Notes: generated by a model not told the origin, from the sequence alone. A stretch of DNA of 64,000 nucleotides from Mytilus californianus (GCF_021869535.1 NW_026262581.1:74491955-74555954); one strand, 5' to 3'. Positions 10,761 to 23,291 are shown, numbered from the stretch's first letter. A program made the numbers and translations.

Positions 10761-12040
10761 ATAAAATGCTCCGCTGGGCGCAGCTTGATACGACCGCAGA
10801 GGTCAAACCCTGAACAGTTGGGGGCAAATATGGACACAACATTCAAGCTTGATACAGCACTGAATTTGGATTGTGATTAAATATTTGACACAACATAGGT
10901 TTCAGACACAGAATGAATGTGGTCTAAGAACTTAAAAAATTTTAATTTACCTATTCAAACCATACCATTATTATTTGCTTTTATATATAAATCAGAAATA
11001 ACCAATTTAAAATGGAAAGGAACCCCCCCCCCCCAATTTTTTTGAACCCCCTTATGATTCATCACCCCCAAACTCAATCCCAGCCTTCCCTTTGTGGTAT
11101 GGTACCTTGCAGTACAATTTCAGAGAGATCCATACACTTGAACACAAGTTATTGTCTGGAAACTAGAAAAATGCTTCTTTTTGGCCGCTTTTTGGCCCCA
11201 AATTCCTAATCATTTAAGGCAATTACCCCCAAACTCAAACCCAGCTTTCCTTTTGTGATATGGAACCTTGTAGTACAATTTCATAAAGATCCATGCACTT
11301 ACACACAAGTTATTGTCCTGAAACTAGAAAAATGCTTGTTTTTTTGTCCCTTTTTGGCCCCTAATTCCAAAAATTTAGAGGCAATTACCCCCAAAATCAA
11401 TCCCAGCCTTCCCTTTGTGGTATGGTACCTTGCAGTACAATTTCAGAGAAATCCATAGACTTACACATAAGTTATTGTCTGGAAACGAGAAAAATGCTTA
11501 TTTTTGGCCCCTTTTAGGCCCCTTATTCCTAAACGTTTTGAGCAATTACCCCAAAACTCAATTCCAGCTTTTCCTTTGTGATATGGAACCTTGTAGTACA
11601 ATTTCAGAAAGATCCATACACTTACACACAAGTTATTGTCATGAAACTAGAAAAATGCTTGTTTTTGGCCCCTAATTCCTATAGTTTTGATGCAATTACC
11701 CCCAAAATCAATCCAAGCATTCCCTTTGTGATATGGAACCTTGTGGTACAATGTCAGAGAGATCCATACACTAACACACAAGTTATGTCCGGAAGTTACA
11801 AAAATGCTTATTTTTTGCCCCTTTTTGGCCCCTAATTCCTTAACTGTTAGAACCATAACCCCCAAAATCAATCCCAACCTTCCTTATGTGGTATTGAACC
11901 TTATGGTAAAATTTCATAGAGGTCCATTCACTTGAACTAAAGTTAGAGTGCGAAAACCAATGTGTCTTCGGACGACGACGACGACTACGACGCCAATGTC
12001 ATACCAATATACGACCACAAAATTTTTTGGTGGTCGTATA
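10761..12040 (-). mobile_element. Helentron/pearl-like non-autonomous element, complete, six monomers
   Basis: Read on the minus strand: a hairpin head at 12009-12039 (arms ATACGACCAC / GTGGTCGTAT), a GTC/GTCGTC microsatellite (11960-12000), then about six tandem monomers of roughly 165 bp (11040-11940), each with a block like TGGATCTCTCTGAAATTGTA and TTAGGGGCCAAAAA. It closes with a conserved tail (10761-10940) containing CCAACTGTTCAGGG, CCTCTGCGGTCGTATCAAGC and GCGCCCAGCGGAGC. The tail's GCGGTCGTAT mirrors the head. There is no coding capacity; overlapping open frames here are shadows of the monomers. The Helentron/pearl link comes from the architecture and is not proven. Confidence 0.75.
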
Positions 12041-12344
12041 AAAAGGGCATTCGAAATGTAGAGTTGTGCCCGACAAGGTTTGATTAAAACAAAATATAAT
12101 CGCTATTGTTCTTAATCTAACCCAGTCTTTAAAACAAATAACTAGTACAAACACATTCTTCATTCAAACATTTCAATAAAATCGCATTAGGTGATTTGAA
12201 TTCGAACTTGTACTGGTGAAACGCTTTGGTTTTAAACCTATACTTATCACTTTAAATTAAGGTATATGACCCCTGGATATAATCGCAGGACCTTGCTTCA
12301 CTTAAATATTTAGTATTGAGCAATTTATGGTTTTACAAACTCAC

Positions 12345-12591
12345 CTAAAGCTTTAAAATCATTGGTTCTATTATCTATTCTTGACCAGCTGGACCACGTG
12401 TCAGTGCAGGATTTTGTGGTGTAACATCTTTCACTACAAATTGAGGGATCCTTTGTTAAAACTATCATGTCTTTGAACATCGCCTTGTACCCATTACAAA
12501 TGTACATTTGACCAAATGAACAATCTGATTCTACATCCGATAAAAGCTGGAGTATAACAAATTTCATAAAAACCAGCCTGGACGTCGCCAT
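12345..12591 (-). CDS. Probable first coding exon of a small Cys-rich, possibly secreted protein
   Basis: The frame starts with ATG (MATSRLVFMKFVILQLLS), a short hydrophobic N-terminus that could be a weak signal peptide. It continues with a Cys-rich stretch: DCSFGQMYIC, SICSERC, TKSCTDTWSSW. It ends ...NDFKALG at a strong splice donor, CTTTAG|GTGAGT (intron starting at 12344 on the minus strand), giving 82 codons plus one base. No acceptor or later exon was recognised at lower coordinates. The protein family is not recognised; the Cys spacing and W residues suggest an extracellular domain. A chance open frame next to a donor-like site remains possible. Confidence 0.45.
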
Positions 12592-14735
12592 TGCATTTGA
12601 TTATATTTGCGTCACAATCATTAGACGAGACAAGTTCCCGCCATTTTCCGCCAAAAGTACTTTTACTGAATTATCCAGGGCCAAAACAGAAGTCATTGAG
12701 CGGGCCATTTGATGAAAATTTGTATGAGCTAGAGAGCCAATCAAAACAAAAACAAAAACTGAAAAGAATTCAAAAAAAGGTCGTGAACTATAACAAATTC
12801 ATATAGTTGCGTTCTTTGATATTATGCATTTAGGACGTAATTCAGTGTGATCTCGATGTTGTGCATTTTGTTAATTCAACTAGCTGGGGTTTGAAATGAA
12901 TCCAATTTTAGCGTCTGCACTTATTAAGAATTATAGATAACATGAAAGGCTTGCCACATATACAGAATTTGGATCACAGCATTATTCTTTGGAATAAAAT
13001 TGTATAAATCATTGCGCCTTAAATGGTAATAACACACACTTTATAAAGTGTCGTGCGTTCAAAGCGCTTTGGTGTATCTCCGTTCATCAGGAACACTCAA
13101 ACACAAATATCTGAAATCCAGGGACATACCCAAGAATGAAGGACACTAATGGCCGATTACCCTTATCAGCGACACCCGGGTGCAATGTTTTTATAGATGT
13201 TCGATTAACATAGAAAGTAATGGGAAAATAGATGGGTACCCTTCATTAATTCTTCATATTATTTTTATTAATCATCGGAATTCTTATTAACACATACGAC
13301 CGAATTCTACATAGATTTACCTTTCTGGTGGTATTAAAAAATTCAGTTTATCTTATCTCATTGTTAGGTCTCCGATTTTTTTAAATTTCATTATCTAAAT
13401 TCCCTTACTCACATCAGTAAATATCGATGAATTACCTCAAAAGAAACGAGACAGCAGTAACTAAAAAAATTGAAGCACACTTAATATGCGGAGGAAATAC
13501 TATTAACACATACTGTTGAATACTCCTGTCAATAAGCTATATTTTGATGTCAGAAAAGTCAGTTTAAATTAAGAAATTCTTAGGTCTCCGGCGTTTTGAA
13601 AAGTTGTCTTTGAAAAAAAAAAATAACCAACACAAATGTAATATACGAAAACAACGTGCATTAGCGAGATCATACTGTTATACAAATAAAATAAATTCCG
13701 GTTATTCTTAAATAAATGAAATAATACATAATAAGTTCAAATTCAAAGTGTTCACTGCGGCTATTTTTTATTGTTCAAATAGAAACAATTAATATTGAAT
13801 ACAAATTAAAATTATATTTAATTATATTAAATTGTATTCGTCGGGATAACTCATCTGTTCAAAGGACATAATGGAGTTTTACTGTAAGGGTTCTTGTTCA
13901 TGATAGTTCATAGTTCGTATAATTTCAAATAATAGAGACTATAAAGATATTTTTTATTCATATTTGGTGAAACGTATTTAATGATAAATGATAAAGTACA
14001 TACATTTACATTTAAATAATAATAAACGATTCGCTGTTCAATTTTTTTTTTCACCCGTAAAACATTTTTCCATCATTTGTATTTCGATAATATTTAAAGA
14101 AAATGAAAAGGTGGAATATTAAAAAAGTTCGAAATTGATATGTTGTCAAATGAATTTTATTATCAGCAGGCACCCTGTCGCTTGATTGTCTTTCCTATCT
14201 CCAATTACGATGTCTTGTATATGCTCAACAGGATGCCACTGTTTGTTTTATTAAATTGAATCTGATACAATACAACTTGTGTTAATTGGTGACATATGTA
14301 CATGTAATGAATGTATGCACGGTTTGTTGTGGAAGTATCATCCTGTAATGACATTACATCAATATGGTGGAACTATTAAAACAAATTTGAGAACTCGAAA
14401 ACTAATGCAAAACATCTTTCAAATCACTCTTTTTAGGGAATCGTGTTCCTCGCTCTTTAGTTTGACCATGGAAGTAAATTGATTAGTGTTATCTATGTAT
14501 AGATAGTTTAAGTTGCAGCTTTTATTATTTTATTTCTTCTTTTAATTTGTCATTTTCTATATATATGTTTTTTTTAATTACTTAATGGTGCAATACAAAA
14601 GAAAACACATGTAAGTTGTCTCTCGGTCATTTTAGAAATACACTGTTCAAAATGTTCTTGTGTGAAAAAATGTAACGCTTACAACACATTGAATGTTGGT
14701 TTCTGTTATAATGATGAATGTGTTGGCATTGTAAA
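12592..14735. other. AT-rich stretch, no supported gene
   Basis: This stretch may contain the 5' flank of the candidate exon at 12345-12591. Open frames at 12591-12806 (plus) and 14279-14482 (plus) have no recognisable domains and no splice context. No repeat was matched within the window. Confidence 0.35.
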
Positions 14736-14885
14736 TGAATATTAAAAAGACGATTGCTGAAGACCTGGTGTCAAGTTTTAATCTTATGCACAGCACAAGA
14801 AGCCCTTCTTCGTTGATATGTTGGGGTTTCCTTGTATTTCAAAACACGTTTTGTCTGGTGCATATGCCACGACTCATCAAAACTA
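14736..14885 (-). repeat. Diverged fragment of the TGATGAGTC repeat family
   Basis: On the minus strand it reads TTTTGATGAGTCGTGGCAT, then CACCAGACAAAACGTG, resembling the end of the family at 690-800. It is strongly diverged. Confidence 0.35.
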
Positions 14886-16598
14886 ACTTATATTTATTAA
14901 TTTAGTGTTGTCCGACGAATTTGTGTCCCTGATTTTTTTTAATTTAAATTTTCGATCTTTCTTGCTGTGTGGAAAAAAATCTCAAACAAGAAAATTGTTT
15001 CCTAAGTTTTTATAATTAATTGTTCATGAACAATGTAAATTGCTTTTTTTAAAGGCGATTTATTTATCAAAGACAAACTATGAATCGCATAAATGAGCTT
15101 TGATTTAGGGACGACATCAAAAGATCAATTTAGGATAAAAAAAACTTAATTCAAATAGTTTGGGGGGGGGGGGGGCAATTTTTGCAATTTTTGCTGCAAT
15201 TTTTGTTTATTTGACATTGACTTTACATATATCTGTATTGGTCAATCAATCTTTCCCAAATTAAGTTAAGAGGGGGTGGGGGTCAGTGAAAAAACTATGT
15301 GAATTAAGTTTGTTTATTCTACATTGAACTTTTGATATCGTCCCTTATTGTCCTGTGAATTTTTATCCGTGACTTAATTCAGGCAAAGTTTCTACCTTTC
15401 TTGCACTGTTGAAAATAAGGACAGAGGGACATCAGATATAAATACTGTTAGTATTAAATCGCACTGATAGCAGTTAGAAAATTTTAGATAAGTGAAAATA
15501 AGTTGAAATATGAAAGAAAACTTTCAAATAAGAGTTACTCCTAAACACACATAAAAAGGGAGACCCACTATAATAGCGCTTGCGACCTAACTCGCTTCAT
15601 GATGATGTCTTTAGTTACTACAATTGATAAATCTTCACTTATCAATCAGAGAGAGAGCTCTACTTATCAATATCAATAAAAATATATTTTAACTGTTGAA
15701 TGACTTATTCTTCAATTATTTAGTCTTAGAATTTATATCTTTAATTTTCACCAATTGTCTAAATTTGATTCATTGAACCTTTTGTCTGCTTACGCCTTAC
15801 CTAACTAAAGATGGTTGAGATATGTTAAGCCGTTTTCACCTAAAACATTTAAAAAATGAAAAACATCTAGCTTGTAAGTTATTTCTTCATAGACATGTAT
15901 AGCATCATTTTAAAGCAACTTATTTGTCCAAGGCATAAATGAATGATTGTACTGAAATGAATGAATATATATAGCCTATTGTTAGAAAGCTGGACAAACT
16001 TGTGTTTGCTGGTGTTAATATGTTTATAAAAAACACAGCTGATATTATGTCATATAATTTCATTACTAATGGTGATTAAACTGCAATAAGCTACGGTTCG
16101 GTACCAATTTCGTCGTCAGCTCTGTTGCATAAGGACAAATGAAAATATTAAATTTCTTGGTAACAAGGATGTCGTATAACCTCATAGAGTGTATTTTTAA
16201 AGATACAAGAACATCAAAACTCATGAGATACGTTTTATGACTGTTTGTTAAAAAATGTCATTCAAGATCAATTAACAAAAATTATGGATTTTTTCCCTAA
16301 TTTTTCAAAATAATTTCCCCTTCGTACATTGATTTATAATCTCGACGCGGTTTTGATCTCAATATCATAGCCCTTTTAAAGACCACTAACTCAAGTATCG
16401 TAATTTATAACTCCCGTGAAGACGCTAATTAGTTTTTATCAGAGACATGTCTCTGTTGTATTTAACAAGATTGGTAAATGCAACGACATCTATTGGAAGG
16501 AGTTGAGAGTTATCGTTAATTATCTACTGTCCAATTAAACAGATTGGGTTATCTCGCTTGGAAATGTGACATATTCTTGCACATGGTTACAATTCAAG
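14886..16598. other. AT-rich stretch with homopolymer runs, no gene
   Basis: A poly-G run of about 14 lies near 15164, followed by repeated CAATTTTTG/GCAATTTTT. No supported coding region, RNA gene or repeat was identified. Confidence 0.35.
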
Positions 16599-16781
16599 AG
16601 GGGCCTGATGGGTTATTTTCGTTCTTCGTGATCAGCGCATTTTCGCTATCGTGATCCGTTTTTCTACAGACTTTTTTTTTATATTTTCGTGATCCGCGAT
16701 CATGGAAATTTATTTTCTGTGAATCGTGATTGACAAAATAATCAACTCATGAATCGTGATTAGACCCCCCATCAGGCCCCT
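16599..16781. mobile_element. Miniature TIR element, 183 bp, CGTGATC-rich
   Basis: Terminal inverted repeats AGGGGCCTGATGGG (16599-16612) and CCCATCAGGCCCCT (16768-16781). Just inside the left end is GGTTATTTTCGT, followed by several TCGTGATC motifs in both orientations. The same subterminal design, GGTTATTTTCGT then CGTGATC, occurs in the larger element at 58986-60277 with different outermost bases. No clear target-site duplication is seen. Confidence 0.7.
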
Positions 16782-16798
16782 AACGTTCGGAGCAGTAT

Positions 16799-17940
16799 GT
16801 ATTTTTTTGCATTTATTTGATCATTGTATACAGCCAATTGTAACGTATGGTTGTGAAAATTGGGGTGTTATTAACATTACTCTTAAAAGGAAAAAATTAT
16901 CCCTTTATTACATATTAAAAGATTGGGAGTTTGAGAAGCTAAATTTAAAATTTTGCAAGTATATTATTGGTGTTACAAAGATGTGCACAAACGTAGCAGT
17001 CCTGTCTGAACTGGGTAGATATCCTCTTTATATAAATTTGCTAACACCTATGTTTATGTATTGGCATAGACTAGCTAGAGAATTCCCCATCTGATTTATT
17101 GAAAAGTGCTTCTTCTGAGTTAAAAATGATTGAGAGTAAAGCTCAAACTATCTCCAATAATGCATGGCTCTCTAATATCATTTTCTACAGCGAAAAATTG
17201 GGTATTGACCTAAATATATGTAAAAATTTAGGCAAAAATAAATTTAAAAATTTACTAAAAACAGCTCAAATTAAATTTTCAAAATGATTGGAAGAAAATG
17301 CGAGATTTTTTTTACAGAATCAAGGCAAATTGGACACTTATTTTTCATTCAAGAGGTCATTTGACTATGAAAATTATTTAGAATAAAAGCACCCCCAAAA
17401 ACATTTGTTAACAAAATACAGACTCAGCAATCACTGTTTAAGAATAGAAACTGGCAGACATGAACGTTTTATCAATGTATGTGGTAAATATGAAATATTA
17501 CCTCGACATGAGAGGATATGTTTATATTGTTATTCAAATTCTATTGAAAATGAAATGCACTTTCTTCTGGAATGCTCTCTTTACAATAACCTCAGAAGAG
17601 ATATGACTGATTATATCAAAAAATACCCCAGTTTAGTTAATTTAAACAGAAATGATCTTTTTACATGGATCATGAGTAATGAAGATAGCAGTTTTTTATC
17701 TATTTTATGTGCATACCTTGATAAAAGCCTGCAACTTAGAAAATCAGAAAATTAGTTAAATACTCTAATAGATAGCAAAATTATCTCCCCTTGACCACTG
17801 ACCCTTTCCTCATGCATTTGAACTATTATTTTACGTTTCTTTAATCATACTGTAATGTCTATGTCATGTTGTTATTAATGTTATGCTCTTAATGGGCCCT
17901 TTAATTTGGAAAAATAAAAATATTGTATTGTATAGTATGA
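16799..17940 (+). pseudogene. 5'-truncated non-LTR retrotransposon (LINE) polymerase remnant
   Basis: The translation shows the C-terminal part of a LINE reverse transcriptase and its downstream region. FDHCIQPIVTYGCENWG and FEKLNLKFCKYIIGV match the pattern 'S/L-E-Y-x-x-x-W...Q..F.K.ILG', and a CxxC...H...C knuckle (CLYCYSNSIENEMHFLLEC) follows. The reading frame shifts near 17094 and has stops at 17285-17287 and 17384-17386, so the copy is dead. The catalytic YADD/FADD region is missing (5' truncation). The 3' end carries TATTGTATTGTAT, a short tail repeat. The family (CR1/Jockey-like) is inferred from memory. Confidence 0.75.
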
Positions 17941-18039
17941 CCAAAAGGGACCTAAAAAGAATAGCCAAATTTGTATAAGACCAGCTTTGCCTGCGGTAGC
18001 TGGACGTTGACTTCTTACTAATTTCATGATTTATCAACG

Positions 18040-18150
18040 GTGAATTTTAGCATAGTATTATCATGTCAGCAACTACTGAGTGGGTGATACCCTCGGAAAC
18101 GAACCGGCAGTGGACCACTGTTGTCGGACATAGTACCAGTAATTGAAAAT
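18040..18150 (-). repeat. Fragment of the 'TGGACT..TCACC' repeat family
   Basis: The run GGGTGATACCCTCGG, then CAGTGGACCACTG, is the inverse of the block CTGGTGGACTGTTAGTCC seen at about 45545-45575. A similar inverted copy is at 61890-61960. Confidence 0.4.
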
Positions 18151-18189
18151 AACGCTTTATAAAAAAGAATAACCAAATTCATATAAGGT

Positions 18190-18840
18190 CAACTTCGGAA
18201 TAAAATTGAGAATGGAAATGGGGAATGTGTCAAAGAGACAACTACCCGACCATAGAGCAGACAACAGCCAAAGGCCACCAATGGGTCTTCAATACAGCGA
18301 GAAATTCCCGCACCCGGAGGCGTCCTTCATCTGGCCCCTAAACAAATATGTATACTAGTTCTGTGATAATGGACGTCATACTAAACTCCAAATTATACAC
18401 AAGAAACTAAAATTAAAAATGATACAAGACTAACAAATGCCAGAGGCTCCTGACTTGGGACAGGCGCAAAAATGCGGCGGGGTTAAACATCTTTTTTGAG
18501 ATCTCAACCCTCCCCCTATACCTCTAGCCAATGTAGAAAAAACAAACGTACAACAGTACGCACAGTGAAACTCAGTTTAAGAGAAGTCCGAGTCCGATGT
18601 CAGAATAGGAAACAAAAGAAAATAAACAAAATGACAATAATATATAAATAACAACAGACTACTAGCAGTAACTGACATGCCAGCTCCAGACCTCAATTAA
18701 ACTGATTGAAAGATTATGTCTTCATCATATGAATATCAGGCACAATCCCTCCTGTTAGGGTTTAAGTATCATACCATCATAAAATATATGAGAAGAACAT
18801 AACCCGTGTCATGCCAACAACTGGTTTTAGAATAGATATG
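18190..18840 (-). repeat. 3' tail of the YLDD retroelement
   Basis: It directly follows (on the minus strand) the reverse-transcriptase remnant at 18842-19353 and matches the tail at 61191-61838 almost block by block: TCTGGAGCTGGCATGTCAGT, CTGACATCGGACTCGGACTT, TTTAACCCCGCCGC, ATTGGTGGCC. The end AATTTTATT/AATAAAATTGAGAATGG probably marks the 3' terminus. Confidence 0.8.
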
Positions 18841-18841
18841 T

Positions 18842-19353
18842 TTAATTCCGATGCAAAGGCCCTATAAGTGAATCAATATTAAAGCCAAAATATGCAATCT
18901 TTAATGACCTGACAACAGTATCGTAACTATATCCCTTCTTAATAAGTCTGTTTAAAGGTTTTGTAAGCTTTTGAGGTGAATACTGACATTTTTGTGCATT
19001 GTGAAGAATATTACCATAAAAGATTGGATGTGAAATACCCGAACGTATAAGATGTCTGCATGTTGAGTTATATTTACGAATGATGTCCTTATACCGATGA
19101 TAAAATTTAGTAAATGTTTTGACTAGTTTATGATATCGAAAACCCTGGTGTAATAATTTTTCAGTAATACATAAATTTCTCTCGCTAAAATCTAATACGT
19201 CGTTACATACACGAGCGAATCGTACAAGTTGAGATATATAAACACCATAAGATGGTGACAAGGGAACGTCACCATCTAAAAATGGATAATTAACGATAGG
19301 AAATGAAAAATCATCTCTTTTATCATAAATTTTTGTATTAAGCTTCCCGTTAA
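18842..19353 (-). pseudogene. Reverse-transcriptase C-terminal remnant (YLDD retroelement)
   Basis: About 170 codons are open, from GKLNTKIYDKRDDFSF through NYPFLDGDVPLSPSYGVYIS to QLVRFARVC, QGFRYHKLV and the C-terminal GPLHRN. The same sequence occurs at 58560-58672 plus 60811-61185. A catalytic YLDD motif belonging to this family is present at 58411, so this is the region just after the catalytic core. The copy is 5'-truncated at 19353. Penelope-like or another non-LTR class is possible; I cannot settle it without an alignment. Confidence 0.75.
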
Positions 19354-20889
19354 TGAACCGTTGGAACCTTAGTTTCTTAGTAAGGTAGACAAAGAGATTC
19401 TCTAGCTATCAAATGTCCCAGATATAGGCTTTACAAATTCTTCTTATTTGTTTTTTGTCGATAGTTGTCTCTTAGGCAATCGTACCATGTACATCTCCTT
19501 ATTTCATTTTGTGTGGTTTAACACCACCAAGTTTTATGCTTGTTCATGTAATAAGTAACTTTACTAGTATCCAGCGGTCTACAAGTATATGTTATTCGCA
19601 GTTGTTTAAGGTGTGTGAAGGTTTTTTTCGGAGGTCTTGGTTGTTTATGTCGTCTGTTGCACGCTGGGTATTTTTGCGGATTCCTGTTATCCATTTTTAT
19701 GTATTGTATTATTGTGACTAAAGGGAGATGAACATTGGGTATACGCCACCAAAACAGCGCAATCAACATCACGGACAAAACACATAAGACATCCAGAGGT
19801 CAGCTTACGGTATTCAACGATATGCATTTATTTAAAACCAAATCACCCCCTCCAAAAAAATGAGATTACATGTAAAAGTAACTATTATATATCTGTCACT
19901 AACGTCAATTAATGAAAAAAAAAATAAGAAAGGAGAAATACGATATGTATAAGTAAACTAAGTAAAAGAAGCGCCCAACTCTCCCATCGGTGTGATAACA
20001 AAAAGTGTATATAGAGAAGATACAATAGAAATCGGTACACGTAAAGCACGTACCTTTACAATAGCGATATAGATAAACAAACATACAACTTCTGAATTTT
20101 GAATACTTAGAGCTGTATTCAGTCGCAAAGTTTTCTTTCCAAATCCCAAAATCTGGAATTTGCAACGTTCAATGAGGTATTTTACTCCATTCCAAGATGA
20201 TATTCCTTGATTATATAATTTCTTGGGATCGTTCATATACGCATTCTGCAGCGAGATAAATTTACCTAGATGCTCAGGTCGGTTCCAATATAAAAGAATA
20301 GTTTTATGTATTTGTTTGTTTTGTTATGAATGATTGCTATGCTCAGCAATGGGCGCCATAATTAGCTAAATAATAAAATATCTTACATCTTGTATCTTGT
20401 ATCTTAATACGCTTTTAAGCGTTTCTTGTAAAAATAAAAATAAGAAGATTTGGTAATACTACGATTGCCAATCTGAGCAAGGGAAAAGGAACCAGAGGTC
20501 GGCCCTAAGGTATATACACCTTACTATTGCAGTGTTGTACATATTCGAGTTCATGTACCTTATAATACTATTTATGATCGCCTTATTGAAGATCAGATTT
20601 TTGTTTTAATTGGATTTATAGTCAGATACCAGCCAGACACCAGCCATTACAATATCTATCAAGGATATTACGTTTAGCTTGGAGGCCTGTTGCCATGGTG
20701 GATAGCAGAATTATATTATCGGCATACAATTGGGATGTTTACCATATTTAATAATAGTAGCACCGGATTATAAAAGCATCAACTTATGCAATGCTTGTTA
20801 TGCTTTAATGTTAATATATACTAGAGTACAAATTGATATTCAAGTGCAATGAAATGTTTTGACGAAAACCCGTTCGCTCACCTAATAGT
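19354..20889. other. No supported gene
   Basis: Open frames on both strands (for example 19518-19778 and 19905-20236, minus) have no recognisable domain. Short direct repeats ATCTTGTATCTT occur near 20383-20405. No matched repeat family. Confidence 0.35.
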
Positions 20890-20908
20890 AATATATATAT
20901 ATATATAT
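20890..20908. repeat. (TA)n microsatellite
   Basis: Uninterrupted alternating AT run of about 19 bp. Confidence 0.9.
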
Positions 20909-21471
20909 CTGGCATGAGAAAATAACAAGGAAGCCATCGAATTATATATGGAGATTATTCTAAGTTACTCACTTCATTCGTTTTCATGTGGGATAGAAGT
21001 CCCTTCTCCAGTTCTCTTCTGTATGTGTATCCATTCTTCGTTTAACCGCCTAAATCGCCAGCCGATATATTTTTCCGGTAATTGGTATCCTGGTATATTT
21101 TTTTTTAACACGAGGTGTTCAAAATTTCGAGCGATTTGAACACTGATTGAACATGTAAAGTTAAAAAAATGAACGGATCATGAAATAAGATAAACATCGA
21201 CATATTTTTATTACGATATTATCATAACAGGCCTCATTGATATGCATAATTATGTCACTTATAAGTAAAACTTGTAATACATTCATAAACTATACATATA
21301 TGCCAGCTTGAAAGTTTTATATTTCACAATTACTAAAATATCAACCAAAAACTCACAAGATCAACATCTTGCGTATACATTCATATTTTTTAAAGAATTT
21401 CTTTTTGAATTTGCCAATTGGAAGGATAGAAAATCGGACAAACGACTATCTTCATTTTTAGAACAGAACTT

Positions 21472-21508
21472 GAACACCGGTGTTCACTGCGTCTGAACAC
21501 AGGTGTTA
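21472..21508. repeat. Two GAACAC..GTGTT palindromes 23 bp apart
   Basis: A perfect 14-bp palindrome GAACACCGGTGTTC (21472-21485) is followed by a near copy GAACACAGGTGTTA (21495-21508). Further TTGAACAC half-sites lie at about 21111-21155 and 21524-21600. It resembles nuclear-receptor-type palindromes, but with a 4-bp rather than 3-bp spacer. It may equally be part of a decayed repeat. Confidence 0.5.
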
Positions 21509-21844
21509 ATATTTTGAACACAAACGTTAAAATTTTGAACACGTCTCTAAGCATGAACATATGACGTTAAAATATTGAACATTCGGTGTACAAGTTTTGA
21601 ACGTGTCAGGACGCGTCAGGCGTCCGGTATATTTACAGTGATGACAGTGATATTTATATACATCAACCACAAATATATGGAAAGGAGGGGACTTTAATCT
21701 TAGACACATTTATAGAATTGGTCAATACCAGCATTCATCTGAGGCAAACCAGATACTAAACAACATAAATATCTACTTTATATAATACCATATATATGTC
21801 CTTGAGCCTATACTCTTTTGATATAAATAAACGATTTTCCAGAA

Positions 21845-22800
21845 TACCTCGATTACAGCAAATTACGACTCTTCGCTGATGATGTTATATACCGCGAAAT
21901 AATATATCAACAAGACTGCACAAAACTACGAGCGGATCTAAATGTGGCTGCTAGATGAGAGGCTTAATTATTGGCTCATGGCCTTCCATCCTGGAAAATG
22001 CACTATTCTAACCATCACACAGAAAAAGAAGCCATTCAAACACGATTACATGAAGCATAACCATACTTTAGATCCAGTAAAATCAGCAAAAATATCTTGG
22101 TGTAACCTTACATGCAGTCAAATTTAAAATGGAATATTCACTATGACAACATCACATCAAATGCAAACAAATCTCTTGGCTTCCTGAATAGAAACTGGCC
22201 TAAAAGTATCAAACACCAACATCAAATCCCGTGCATACCAAACCATAGTGAGACAAAAACTTGAATACACCTGTAGTTTTTGGGATCCACAAACAACAAA
22301 ATACAAAAATAAACTAGAAATGGTACAGAGGCGTGCTACCCGTTATGTATGTAACAACTACCACAACACCAATAGTGTTACATCCATGATAACCAATCTT
22401 CAATGGCCCTCACTTGCTGAGCGCCGCCTCAAAACCAGGCTGATTATGTTCTGTAAAGTCATCCATGGACTCATTGCAATTCCATCGAGAGTTCTTATAC
22501 CAACAGATACTAGAACAAGAAAAGCACATAACCAATCATTTCGGCAAATATCCACCTCAAAAGACAGTTACAAATGGTTATTTTTTTCACAAACAATAAT
22601 ACAATGGAACTTGTAACCACAAATTGTAGTAGCATGTCAAACTATTGAAACCGATAGAGAACCGTTTACACCTACTGTTCTCCACAACATAATTAACTTA
22701 ATAAATATCAATGTACATATTTTTAATCACTTTTTGTTGTCTATTTAATTTCATGTAAATATCACCATTCAAGTAATCTACAAATTAAAAAAAAAAATTT
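21845..22800 (+). pseudogene. LINE reverse-transcriptase remnant with FADD catalytic motif
   Basis: The translation gives RLFADDV (FADD at 21872-21883), then AFHPGKCTILTIT, TLDPVKSAK, KLEYTCSFWDPQT, LEMVQRRATRYVC, LQWPSLAERRLKTRL and an IIQWNL end. This is the classic order of RT motifs C to thumb and the C-terminal segment of Jockey/CR1-type LINEs. Several frameshifts separate the blocks, so it is inactive. It is 5'-truncated and ends in an A-rich tail near 22785-22800. It lies about 0.5 kb upstream of TUFM. Confidence 0.8.
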
Positions 22801-23283
22801 GTTGTGTAGCTCAGGAACATATAATATTGACTTCCCCCGTGAAATTATAATTTGAATATTTTTAATCACATACTCCGCGCATGCAACAGTTCGTAATCTT
22901 CATTGAATCAATATTATATGAAGCTGGCACTGTATATCATCATCATCAGAAGAAGTAGTCTCAGTATGAGAATAGCAGATGGGATTGCTACGATTTGAAT
23001 GATGAACTATTTCGTAGAACATTATCATGTAACTAGTCTAAAACTTTTGTTTAATTTATGTTCACATTCATATGCCAATCAGCAGAGACATATATACATA
23101 TACACATGTGTATGTATGTCTCTGTAATCAGCAAAAAATTGCGATAGTTTATTTACACAATTTCGTAGTCCACTTTGACTTGTGGAAACTTCAAAGCAAA
23201 ACCAGGTCTTAGAGTCAATTTCGTATTCCCGTAAAAAATGTCCCGTTTGTGACGGATTTGGGTTTCGAATGTTATATTTTACA
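22801..23283. other. Upstream region of TUFM
   Basis: No coding region. Contains an ATATACATATACACATGTGTATGT palindrome-like run near 23091-23118. Probably holds the TUFM promoter and 5' UTR. Confidence 0.4.
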
Positions 23284-23291
23284 CCGGAAGT
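23284..23291 (+). promoter_or_regulatory. ETS/GABP-type site CCGGAAGT upstream of TUFM
   Basis: ACCGGAAGT lies about 33 bases before the TUFM ATG. ETS/GABP (NRF-2) sites near the start are well known in nuclear genes for mitochondrial proteins in animals. Function here is inferred from position only. Confidence 0.35.

Noticed and set aside
11012-11935. Series of overlapping open frames sharing MIWNLVVQF..KDP-type repeats
   Set aside because: They only read through tandem non-coding monomers of the pearl-like element, in several frames and on both strands.
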